A DNA stretch of 64,000 nucleotides from the NCBI GenBank assembly GCA_024867545.1, contig JANFNE010000037.1, positions 602,987 to 666,986 on the forward strand, read 5' to 3'. Positions 1 through 8,807 of this stretch are shown one piece after another. The translations under genes and the position numbers were made by a program. Each line of letters opens with the position of its first letter. The first letter of the stretch is position 1. The stretch is from Phytopythium helicoides. Its lineage: Eukaryota > Oomycota > Peronosporomycetes > Pythiales > Pythiaceae. Below the pieces are notes generated by a model that saw only the letters and a list, made by a program, of their open reading frames with translations, was not told the DNA's origin and did not search any database.

Positions 1-2
1 TA

Positions 3-1092
3 GGTACTCCTGTAGCTGTTGCACAACTTGTTCTCTGGCCAACAAAACTTCGGCCGCACTACCAAGTATTCGAAGACCAGTTTGCGGACGTCTGGAGCGC
101 TGACAATTTTCTCCCAATTGCTTTTCTCCTGCTCGCGATTTGGATAGCGTTGCACCGATGTCGACTGGTGTACAACGAACCTCAACACATGGTTGCACTC
201 GCGTACTTTGTGTTGATGCTGCTGCCGATGAGTGGGCTCGTTCAACACGGTATTGTTTCGGGAGCCTGCGATCGCTACGCGCTGATGAGCACGGTTCCAG
301 TCGTTCCGTACATTGCCGCCTTCCTTTCCACTTGGATCTTTCAGTCTGGAGAAGATTCGAGCAAAGCTGAGGTAGTAGAAGGCAAGCATCCCGAGTCAGC
401 GAGACCAGCTGAAATCCAAGTACCACGTGCGAGTGGACAGAGCCAGTGGCCGCTAGTCGGCTTCGTGTCGCTCGTCATGGTGCTCGTCTCGACGCAGCTC
501 ATGCAACACTGGAGGACCGAGCTCGATCTTTACTCCTACGAGCTTCGGTACGTGTTTGATCCCGCTCTTGGATTCCTCTCACCGTCCCTGATAGATAACT
601 GCTGTTAGGATGGATCCGACGGACTGGCGCGAGATTGATGGTTTAGCGTTGACCATGAATAGTCTTGGCATGTGCGATCCAGACCGCCGTCCGTGCACCA
701 CACTGTGGGTCAAATCGCAAGTCAATGCACCGCTGACTGCTCTTAAGGCTCGACTCTACCGGCTTCGTACGCAAATCGCAGTAGATCCCAGCGAGGCGGT
801 GATCGCCTCTGCCTGCCTCGAGTTCGATTCGCTGGCCCTCACCTACTCTGACAACGCGCTGGCGCTCAACAACGCTGGCGTCTGTCGTATCCATCGCCAG
901 CAGTTCTCGGACGCAAGCTCACTTTTTTCTCGAGCGCTCGCGTTGCAAACGGTCAGCGACACGGACAGGGAGAAGATCGCGAGCAACGTGGCTCAACTGG
1001 ACCGATGGATGACGCAGATGGGCGTCGAGGACCTCGAGCAGCTCGACGGAGCAGCAAATTTCGCTGGCGAGGGGTTCATGATTTTGTACTGA
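3..1092 (+). CDS. TMTC-like TPR membrane protein, 3' part
   Basis: The reading frame is already open at position 3, so the 5' end lies outside the window. Exons are 3-547 and 609-1092. The 61-nt intron has donor GTACGT and acceptor TTAG, and the phase matches (two bases plus one complete an Arg codon). The first part holds a motif like LWPTKLRPHY followed by several hydrophobic helices and the segment GLVQHGIVSGACDRYAL, which is typical of the TMTC family (ER membrane proteins with C-terminal TPRs). The second exon contains one TPR-like unit around ALNNAGVCRIHRQQF. Animal TMTC proteins act in O-mannosylation of cadherin-type substrates; that role in an oomycete is only inferred. The family call rests on the loop motif and the helix-then-TPR order. 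An unrelated TPR membrane protein is possible. Confidence 0.6.
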
Positions 1093-1456
1093 TGGCAATT
1101 GCGCAACAGCTTCAACGCGGTCAAGCGCTGATAGCTACAGTCTCCGTCCGAAGCGGATCGGTATCCGGACGAGGCCACCTGTTCTCTGATTAGTCTTGCA
1201 TTCTGTATCGCCCACACTAAGTACGAGTCGTAGAAACTCGTCTGCCACACGAATAAGCCAACGCACTGAATTGCTTCAACTTGAGATCATCAAGAGGCGA
1301 GTCCATTGCTCTTGTCGCTTTGTCTAGCGAACATTGCCGCAGCGCATACTCAAATCAAGTGATGCTGCTCTGCCAGTTGCAGCTCAAAGCGAGTGTGCGC
1401 CTAGTTTCCTTCTTCCCGGTTCTCCTTCCTTCTCCTTCATTCGCGAATCCGCCACC

Positions 1457-3283
1457 ATGGCGGCAAAGCGAGCTGCCAAGACGAAGCGCAAGCGCAAGGC
1501 CAAGCGACAGCGAACGACGACGGCCACTGACGGGAGAGTGCTCGAGCTGCCATCCGAATGGTACAGGCGCGAGGTTGCCGAGGACCTCTGGATGCCAGGG
1601 ACGACTATGTTGGGTGAGGTCAAGCGACCCAAACAGCCCGAGCGCGTGACCAAGTCCACTCGAGTGCATGTTCCCGACTCGGCGAGTGCCATCGAGCCCT
1701 TGCTGACGTCCTGGATCGACGTCGTGAACTTCACGGACGTGCCACTGCCAGAGGAGTGGAAGACCGGCAACATCCAGGAGGCGTCGAGGCTCGCCCACGA
1801 GAAAGAAGTCCGAGCTGAACAGGAGCGAGCTACACATGCACCTCCGCAGCGACAGCCTCGGCGTCGGTCAGCAGCTCAGGAGAGGAAGGAGCCGATAAAC
1901 AGCGTGCTCAAGCTACGGCTGTACCCGACCGTCGATCAGAGAGCCAAGCTGGACCAGATGTTCGCGACGCACCGCGCCGTCTACAACAAGCTGGTGGCAA
2001 GATCGAGAGAGGACTGCGCTGCTCGTGCAAACCGGGAGACGCGAATGTCAGTGTACGCGCTGAGCAAGAAGCATCGAGCGATCTCGACCAAGTCAACGAT
2101 GGGCAAGTACTTCAGAAACAAGAAGGCGCTTCGACGACACATGGCGGTGTATAATGAAGTTCATGATGGTGCCTTTCGCGACTTCAAGAAGGCAGTCGAC
2201 GCGTCTTCCAAAGCGTACTGGGAGCTGCTCAAAAAAGGGAAAGATACTACATTTCCCGAGCTCAAGTTCAAGAGCAAATTCGCGCGGTCAGACTCCATCG
2301 AACTTCGAGCTTCCTCACTCAAGTCGGTCAGCACCGACGACAAGCACTACGTACAGTTCCACCCCCAATTCTTTCAGTTTGGTGATAGCCCAGGGATCCG
2401 AATTTGCGGTCAGTTGCCACAGCTCGCCCACTCGGTTCGCCTTCAGAGGCTACGTGATGGCAGGTACAACCTGTGCATCCCCCGGCTGCGCGAGTTTCCA
2501 CAAACGGAGTCTCGCCGCGTGTGCGCGGTTGACCCAGGGGTGCGCAAGTTTGCTACCATCTACGACCCTTCCGGCCGGACGCTGAGCATCAAGGACTCAA
2601 ACCTGGCGATCCAGAAGCGGTTCGAAGCGATTGACTTGATGAAGTCCAAGCTCGCACGCAAGATCAATGAATGCAAGCGGCACTGCGCCAGCACTCAACG
2701 GCGGCAGCGGAAGAAGCCGCGCGGCCGTGCGAAGACCAAGCAGCACCGGCAGCGGTACCGCCTGCGTCGCCACATTCGTTTTGCGAACCGACGCATTACC
2801 CGCATGGTAGCTGATGTGCAGCACAAGCTGGCGAGCTGGCTGGCCAGCAACTACGACGAGGTGCTACTGCCGGAGTTCAACACCAAAGATATGGCGGCCA
2901 AGTGGGAGAAGCGGCAGGCAGAGCGTAGTGGAGCTGCTGCACCGCCACCTGCTCGAATGCAGCTTCCAGATGCTGCGGTACGACCCGGAGCCAGAGTCCG
3001 ACGGCAGCGCAAGATCACCAAGCCAGTCGTGCGTGCCATGATGGCACAAAGCCACTACAAGTTCCGCAAGATTTTGGGGCAGAAGATGAGTCGCGCCGGC
3101 GGGCGCTTGATCATGTGTCACGAGGAGTACACGTCGAAGACGTGTTCATCGTGTGGCTGGCTGAAGGATAACCTGGGCGGCAGCGAGGTGTACCGGTGTG
3201 GCTCTTGCCACGTCGTCCTTGACAGGGACGTCAACGCTGCTAAGAACATCCTGCACAAGAACCTAGGGAAGCTGCGCGTATAG
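1457..3283 (+). CDS. TnpB/Fanzor-family RNA-guided nuclease homolog (intact)
   Basis: Single-exon gene of 608 aa. I start at 1457 because the ATG sits in a perfect GCCACCATGG context; the frame is open further upstream. The N-terminus is very basic (KRKRKAKRQR), like a nuclear localisation signal. After an N-terminal extension of about 145 residues the OrfB_IS605-type start LKLRLYPTVDQRAKLDQ appears. The split RuvC centre is complete: D359 (CAVDPGVRKFA), E473 (LLPEFNTK) and D591 (LDRDVNAAKN). The zinc ribbon C563-x2-C566...C581-x2-C584 lies between motifs II and III. The family comprises IS200/IS605/IS607 TnpB and eukaryotic Fanzor proteins, which are guided by an RNA from the element's 3' end. 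Motif spacing is TnpB-like, so Fanzor2 or a direct TnpB transfer fits best. No tnpA recombinase is seen beside it. Nuclease activity is inferred. Confidence 0.85.
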   Translation: MAAKRAAKTKRKRKAKRQRTTTATDGRVLELPSEWYRREVAEDLWMPGTTMLGEVKRPKQPERVTKSTRVHVPDSASAIEPLLTSWIDVVNFTDVPLPEEWKTGNIQEASRLAHEKEVRAEQERATHAPPQRQPRRRSAAQERKEPINSVLKLRLYPTVDQRAKLDQMFATHRAVYNKLVARSREDCAARANRETRMSVYALSKKHRAISTKSTMGKYFRNKKALRRHMAVYNEVHDGAFRDFKKAVDASSKAYWELLKKGKDTTFPELKFKSKFARSDSIELRASSLKSVSTDDKHYVQFHPQFFQFGDSPGIRICGQLPQLAHSVRLQRLRDGRYNLCIPRLREFPQTESRRVCAVDPGVRKFATIYDPSGRTLSIKDSNLAIQKRFEAIDLMKSKLARKINECKRHCASTQRRQRKKPRGRAKTKQHRQRYRLRRHIRFANRRITRMVADVQHKLASWLASNYDEVLLPEFNTKDMAAKWEKRQAERSGAAAPPPARMQLPDAAVRPGARVRRQRKITKPVVRAMMAQSHYKFRKILGQKMSRAGGRLIMCHEEYTSKTCSSCGWLKDNLGGSEVYRCGSCHVVLDRDVNAAKNILHKNLGKLRV

Positions 3284-3724
3284 TGATCGCAGCGACCAAA
3301 TCGGCATGCCTTTGCCGAGAGGAGACCTGTCTGAGTGGTTGTAGCTGGAGGTGTAGGTGCAGCTGTTTCAGGCGTTAAAGGCCCACACTGTAGGTGAAAA
3401 AACAGGGAGAACAACACAATTTTTACACGCACCCAATGGGCCGCGTGCGTCCGCGAGATGCTCGGCCGCGCGCATACACCCGCGAGGTGGTCCGCAGCGT
3501 CCGCGCGGCTGCGGACGTCCACAATCCGCACGGCCGCAGTGAGTCCACAGCGTCCACAGCGTCCGCAGCGTCCGCGTCCGCGTCCATATTGCGGGCCGCG
3601 AGAACTTTCGCGCGTGCTTCCCTTCTCCCGGCGGCCCATCCGCGTCCGCAGTGACGTCGGCGGCGACCACCTCAGCGCGTCTCTGGCTGCGCATTCCCAC
3701 TCCACGACTTGACTGCGGACGGAC
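3284..3724 (+). other. Intergenic, 3' flank of nuclease gene plus promoter of next gene
   Basis: No supported gene. The first ~100 bases follow the stop codon of the TnpB/Fanzor gene and would be the expected place for an omega-RNA 3' end, but no second copy is available to define it. From about 3440 the sequence becomes very GC-rich, with many GTCCGCAG-like words, and leads into the ATG at 3725. A long open frame on the minus strand here is a GC-bias artefact. Confidence 0.5.
3541..3588 (+). repeat. Imperfect tandem GTCC(A/G)CAGC repeat
   Basis: Roughly five units of GTCCACAGC/GTCCGCAGC, then GTCCGC hexamers, lie head to tail in the region upstream of the membrane-protein gene. The same word and its complement (GCGGAC) recur through 3440-4080 and again in the 5' part of the asparaginase gene near 6660-6760. 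It looks like replication-slippage repeat. Confidence 0.6.
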
Positions 3725-5322
3725 ATGCGGACCGACCTGTGGACGCTCATGCGCGCCGGCAGCGGCGGTGGCGGCGGCGGCGGACGAGTGGACAAGCCCC
3801 GTCCGCAGCAGTCCACAGCTGCGGACGACCCGGCCGCGCAGCCCAGCGCCGACTTCTCCGACACGCCGTCCTCGCCGTCCGTGGTGGACGAGCCGCTGCA
3901 CCTGCGGCCCGACTCGATCGCGTTCTCGGCCACGCCGGACAGTGGGCCGCTGCGGCGTCCGCGTGGCCCGCCGCCGCCTCCGCCTCCGCAGCTGTGGACG
4001 CCTCCGGATCTGCAGCCTATGGACGGTCCGCAGGTGTCGCCGCCTCCGGACCTCGCCGCGGACCGTCCGCAGCAGCGCATCTCGCTGCCGAGACGCTCGA
4101 TCCTCGCGCCAGAGAAGAAAGCGGACGACGAGGACGAAGATGAGGACGACGACGGCGTCCGCCACCAGCCCAAGCGCTCGCGCAGCCGCATCCTGGGCGA
4201 ACTGAGGCCCGTGGCAAGTCCCCGTGAGGCCGCAGCCATCTCTACGCCGCTCAGCGTGGCCGCGCGAGAGCCCGAGCTGTCTACGCCGCCTCTGTGGCTG
4301 CCGGACGAACCCGAGGACGCGTCTGATGACGCCGAGTACTTTTCACTCGACGACGACGCGAGGCGCCGAGCCTTCGATGTGTTCGCGTCTCGCCGCGTGC
4401 GGCTGCAGCGCAAGTGGGGCGCCGACCTGTGGCTCTACATGTACGTTGCGGACTTGAGTGGGGGAGGTGTGGACGAAATACTGAGTGGATGTATGTGGAC
4501 GCAGGAAGAACTCGCACCCGGTGCTGGGGCTGGGCATGGCGCACCGATGGCACCCGTACCGCTCTTCGGATCGCGCGCTCGTGCTACTCGTGGCAATCGG
4601 TACGTTTCGCACCCTCGACAGCCCAACGGTCTCGTTTTCGTGGTTTCTAACTCGACCTGCGTGGGATATCAGGTGTCGCCATGCTGCTCAGCGGCATTGT
4701 GGCGACGCGATCGTGCTGCACTGAAGTTGACGAACCCTCCGCAGTGTTTCCTCCACTGCCTCTCGCCTCGACGGCTTCGTCCAAGACCGTATCCGCGGCG
4801 ACGACTCTAGAGTGCCAGTGTGGCCTCGCACACACTTCCGCCCTCGTGGCTGTCGTCATCGCCGCCGTGATCCCGCTCACCATTTTGCTGCTCGAGCCGC
4901 TGGTCACGCTCTACCTCGATTCGAAGCTCTGTGGATGTATTGTTCGCAGTCGTCCCCGCCCCTCCCTCGGCTCTGGTCAAGGGTGCATTTCGTACCGCGT
5001 GGACGGATTGGCTGCGAAGCTCGGACGCGCTTTCCTGGTGCTGCTGCTTATTGCACTCTCATTCGCGATCGGTCTTGTGGCTTCTCGAGCGAACGATGAG
5101 CAGAGCGGTGGTCTTCATTCGGTGGTGGTCGAGTGGGTCGTCATGTGTGCTTCTGCGTTGGCTTTGGGTCTGCTCGGATTCTGCTCGATCGTGTGGTTCG
5201 CTATCTTCACCGTCCGCTGGACCCGCGAAGACATCGCAGCCAAGAAAAGCGGTGAACTGGGCGATGAGAGCGTGCTCGTGCACACGTGGACGGCGCCGAC
5301 CGACGTGAACTCGACCGTATAA
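3725..5322 (+). CDS. Four-helix membrane protein with long disordered N-terminus
   Basis: Exons 3725-4440, 4505-4599 and 4673-5322 total 1461 nt (486 aa). Both introns (64 and 73 nt) start GTACGT and the phases agree. An in-frame TGA lies just upstream of the 3725 ATG, which fixes the start. Residues 1 to ~210 are Pro/Ser/Asp-rich and low in complexity. Then comes a short conserved-looking block spanning the first splice site (LWLYMKNSHPVLGL...HPYRSSDRAL). Four hydrophobic segments follow: around LVLLVAIGVAMLLSGI, VAVVIAAVIPLTILLL, AFLVLLLIALSFAIGL and ALALGLLGFCSIVWF. The KNSHP-to-helix block faintly recalls the region after the GPS site of polycystin/REJ proteins, but no ectodomain is present. 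Function unknown. Confidence 0.65.
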
Positions 5323-5542
5323 GCAGCAAGCATTGAGAAAAAAAGTAGGATTATCGTTGTAGGTTATCAGTTGAAGGCGTTGAAGCATAGTCGTAGGGTA
5401 GGATCGTGTGAATAGCGGAGAAACAGTAGCAGGAAGAGAGTAGAGTAGCGTTGCAATGGATCCAACGATGGATCTGCAGGTAGGTCGCCGGTCGAACGAC
5501 AGTGGAAAAACACACGTAGAATTCAATTTGACCCCTTAATGT

Positions 5543-6784
5543 CTAGTGCGAGCCGAAGCGGACGACAGTCTGTCGGTGCTCGCGGGCTCGGCGGTGCACA
5601 TCCTCGCCCCGCGGGAGCGCGTCCACGAGGCTGAGCTCTCCGCGCAGGTCGGTCTCCATCTTCTCCTTGAGCGGCGATCCCTCAAAACCCTTGCCCATGA
5701 GGTACGCAAGCTTGGCGACGCACGCCTCGACCGTCATGTCGAAGCTCGTGATGACGCCCATCTCGAGCAGCGTCACGCCAGTAGCGTACGCGTCAAGCTG
5801 CGTACGACCACGAACGCACTGCGTGGTGACAACGACGGGGATGCCGGCCTTCACTGCCCGCTCGATGAGCTTGAGGAAGCTGTCCTTGCGCAGCGGGGCG
5901 TTGCCCGTGCCGTAGAGAGCGAAGACGAGCGCGCGGCCCTTAGTCTTAATCCCCTTGGCTTTCTGCGAGATGTGGCGCTCAATGTAAGCGTCAATGCAGT
6001 CGTCGTCGAAGCCCGGCACGAGGTGGAAGACGCAGATGTTGGTTGCGAGGTCGGTGAAGATGCTGAAGCGGCGACGCGGGTACGGCAGGATCAGCGCCTG
6101 GTCGACGGTGGTCTCGACGCCCGTGCGTGCGAGCACGGGGAAGTTGGGCGAGTGGAAGGCGTCCACGACCATGTTGGCGGTCTTGGTGGTACGGTTGCCG
6201 CGCAGCAGCTTGTCGTTCGAGTAGATGCAGACCTCCGGAATGGACAGCGTGGTGGCGCAGAGCACCGACATGATGAGGTTGCGGCGCGCGTCACTGTGCG
6301 GGAAGTGGAGCGGGATCATGGCGCCCGAGAGCACCACGGGCTTGCCCAGGTGCTCGAGCATGAAGCTGAGCGCCGAGGCCGTGTAGGCCATGGTGTCCGT
6401 GCCCTGCAGCACGACGAAGCCGTCGTAGTCCCAGTAGTGCTCCTCGATCTCGCGCGCGATGGTGGCCCAGTCGCTCGGCGCCATGTCGGACGAGTCGATC
6501 GGGTTCTCCCACTCGCTCACCGTCACCTCGGGCATGGTGTCGAACGCGAACTCGTCCATCTCGGCGATTTTCTTCTCCAGGAAGCCCGACGACGGGTGCA
6601 GCACGCCGTTGGCGTCGGGCACCATGCCGAACGTGCCGCCCGTGTAGATGATAAGGCAGCGCGGACGGCTGCGGGTGGACACCACGCTGGACACGTCCAC
6701 AGCTGCGGCCGCCACGTTGGACGCGTCCGCAACGATGGACACGTCCGCAGCGGACGAGGCAGACGGCGTGGACGGCTTGGCCAT
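5543..6784 (-). CDS. L-asparaginase, bacterial-type (type I)
   Basis: Single exon of 413 aa, starting in a CCATGG-like context. It hydrolyses L-asparagine to aspartate and ammonia. Both catalytic signatures are present: YTGGTFGM (nucleophile threonine about residue 51) and LQGTDTMAYTAS (GTDT at about 128-131). A further conserved segment is LSGAMIPLHFPHSDARRN. The total fits the two-domain type I enzyme plus an N-terminal extension of about 40 residues rich in Ala/Val/Ser. This extension is not a clear secretion signal, so a cytosolic location is likely. The extension's coding DNA shares the GTCCGCAG-type repeat words seen upstream of the neighbouring gene. A long open frame on the opposite strand is a shadow. 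Confidence 0.93.
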   Translation of the reverse strand: MAKPSTPSASSAADVSIVADASNVAAAAVDVSSVVSTRSRPRCLIIYTGGTFGMVPDANGVLHPSSGFLEKKIAEMDEFAFDTMPEVTVSEWENPIDSSDMAPSDWATIAREIEEHYWDYDGFVVLQGTDTMAYTASALSFMLEHLGKPVVLSGAMIPLHFPHSDARRNLIMSVLCATTLSIPEVCIYSNDKLLRGNRTTKTANMVVDAFHSPNFPVLARTGVETTVDQALILPYPRRRFSIFTDLATNICVFHLVPGFDDDCIDAYIERHISQKAKGIKTKGRALVFALYGTGNAPLRKDSFLKLIERAVKAGIPVVVTTQCVRGRTQLDAYATGVTLLEMGVITSFDMTVEACVAKLAYLMGKGFEGSPLKEKMETDLRGELSLVDALPRGEDVHRRAREHRQTVVRFGSH

Positions 6785-8699
6785 GGCGCGGGTGTATGGG
6801 GACGGCGGCGAAAGCGCGAGTGGCCGCGGTCGGCCGGCTGCGGACGCGGGGACCGAGTGGGGACGGCGAGCTGCGGACGCGCCGTGGACGGGCCACCACC
6901 AGAGACAGACCCAGCTGCTGGCCGCGCGGTCAGGATTTGAGCGGCCGCGTCACTTGCCGAGACTATCGACGCACGAGCAACACGCCGACAGCCGGAGTGA
7001 GCTGGCAAAACCTCAACGTTGCAGTCGCCTCGCAGCCATCCATGGAGCAGACGTCAGTATACGCGAGAGTATACGGTCTCAGCAGGGCTATACGCGCTTG
7101 AAGCTGGAAGGCGATTGCGCAATTGAGGACATCTCCTGTGGTCGTCGAGGAGGCATCACGTGCGGGTGACGGCACGGGAGGCATCGACTTGGGGGGGATC
7201 CGATCGGGAACTGATTCGATCGGGAGCTATCAGCAAGGCAAACCGACAAAGCACAAAAGTGTTCGTGTTGCACAACGATAGCTACACGAATGGTAGATGC
7301 ACGACACAAACTTTCGAGAGCCCGCGCAGATTGAACCCATGGAGCTGGGAGGTCTACATATGAACCACAACAGCAATACGAGCACCTACAAGACCGTGAC
7401 CTACGTACAGTGTGATGGCAATCCAATCCCCACCATGAAGATATCGTCTTCCTGCCCATGGTTGAAATCATCAAAATTCGAGATTCGGATACAAGAGAGC
7501 TTCTCCGCTTTCAGCTTCTCGGTTTCGCCAGCCAAACGGCGATTCCGTCTTCGAGGGAATATCTCAACTCGTATTTGCAAACTCAATCTAGCAATCCCCA
7601 ACGATCTCTCAATCAAGACAGAAGCGAACGTTTGTGCTTTCGCTCAGTGAGCACATCGCTCACTGCACCAACTTCTCAGCCAGCACACATCTTTTCAGCA
7701 AATGCCATCGCTAGAAAGCGGGCAAAGCACCAAACTGAAGTCTTGGATGGTGGGCAAAGTTTCTTCCGTTCTACTCCATAGACTCTAGACGAGGTGACCC
7801 CACTCATCCCCAGGTCAGTCTCGACTAAGAAACCGATCAATATTCAGAATCTTGAGAATATCCGCAAGGTCGAACATCTCTCGCGAAGCTTGTCTTTAGT
7901 CCGTACCGACACGAAAAAGTCTTGTTGCGGACTATCATCTGCAAAGGACCTCTAAAGATGTCATCCTCGCTTGAAGTGACTTGGTGGTCCACCACTCAGA
8001 ACTATCACGCTCAGGATGTCCGAGGTCTTCTTCTGAAGAAGCTCCGCGATAACATATTCATGCTATTCGAGCTTGCTTGTTCACCCAGCACAGCTCGCTG
8101 GATCAGCAAGCCTAATATACACGCGACCATAGGATAATAGCTTGCGGAATCTACAGAGTGCTGCGCATGAAGATTACACCGCAAAGACAGACTTCCCGAT
8201 GCCTACGTTGATGCGCAAATTCTGCTATGAGCGAGGGGTGTCGTGGCTACGAATATGTCGAGGTTTGAGCAGCAATCCCCCAAGACTGCCGTGCTTGGTG
8301 GCACAAATCTTCCAATATGCATGTTGAATCTGTGACCGTATCCGCACAGTCCGAGCTTGTTGATGTCAACAAGGTTTCCCTCGACATCTGTAGGTGATGC
8401 CACAGGAATATCTCAGAAGAAGCCACTTGGATTGCAGGAGAAGAACGCCAACAAATCGATCGCAGAAGCTCCATGAACGGTGGTTGACTCCAGGAGACTT
8501 GGCGCTCCGATAGCAAAGACGACAACAGGTGAAAAAGACTATCAGCAAGTGCACTCGATTTTCCCACTACGTAGCCCTCATTGAACGCTGCGTGTACCGC
8601 AATTGTAAGCACTCGCCAACGACTCGCGGGTATGGTCGTGAAAAACCCGGCATCCTTCGATAAAAGACGATGACTGGTAATGGAACCCAGTGAAAATGC
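6785..8699. other. Long intergenic region, no supported gene
   Basis: About 1.9 kb between the asparaginase start and the 3' side of the Fanzor-like element. From about 7200 it is less GC-rich than its surroundings. Only short open frames are present (the largest ~117 codons at 7297-7650) with no recognisable domain. The 6785-7150 part probably holds the asparaginase promoter. The rest may include the unmapped 3' portion of the Fanzor element or older decayed DNA. Confidence 0.5.
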
Positions 8700-8732
8700 A
8701 ACAATGCCTGAGTATACAGTGCTATCTGCGGG

Positions 8733-8796
8733 CAACACTGAGCGCACCAGCAGACATCTGGTGGTAACGCTGAGCGCACCTGCAGACACTTTGTGG
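8733..8796 (-). repeat. Two ~32-bp imperfect direct repeats downstream of the Fanzor-like ORF
   Basis: Two adjacent 32-bp units (8733-8764 and 8765-8796) share CTGAGCGCACC and GCAGACA cores with about six differences. A more degenerate third unit may precede them at 8701-8732. They lie 12-110 nt past the stop codon of the minus-strand Fanzor-like gene, which is where omega-RNA sequence of such elements is normally encoded. Whether they belong to a guide RNA is inference. Confidence 0.5.
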
Positions 8797-8807
8797 CCCC
8801 TGATGTA

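Noticed and set aside
1209..3389. Matching GCCCACACT words on both sides of the TnpB/Fanzor gene as a target-site duplication
   Set aside because: Only about nine bases in a 2-kb span with no terminal repeats beside them; chance cannot be excluded.
3118..4413. 431-codon open frame on the minus strand
   Set aside because: Opposite strand of the membrane-protein gene and the end of the nuclease gene; Ser/Arg/Gly composition from GC bias, and the plus-strand model has consistent splicing.
5546..6940. 464-codon open frame on the plus strand
   Set aside because: Antisense shadow of the asparaginase gene caused by GC-rich third positions; no domain, while the minus frame has both catalytic motifs.
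7297..7650. 117-codon plus-strand frame in the long intergenic region
   Set aside because: No domain, irregular composition and nothing in context to support a gene.
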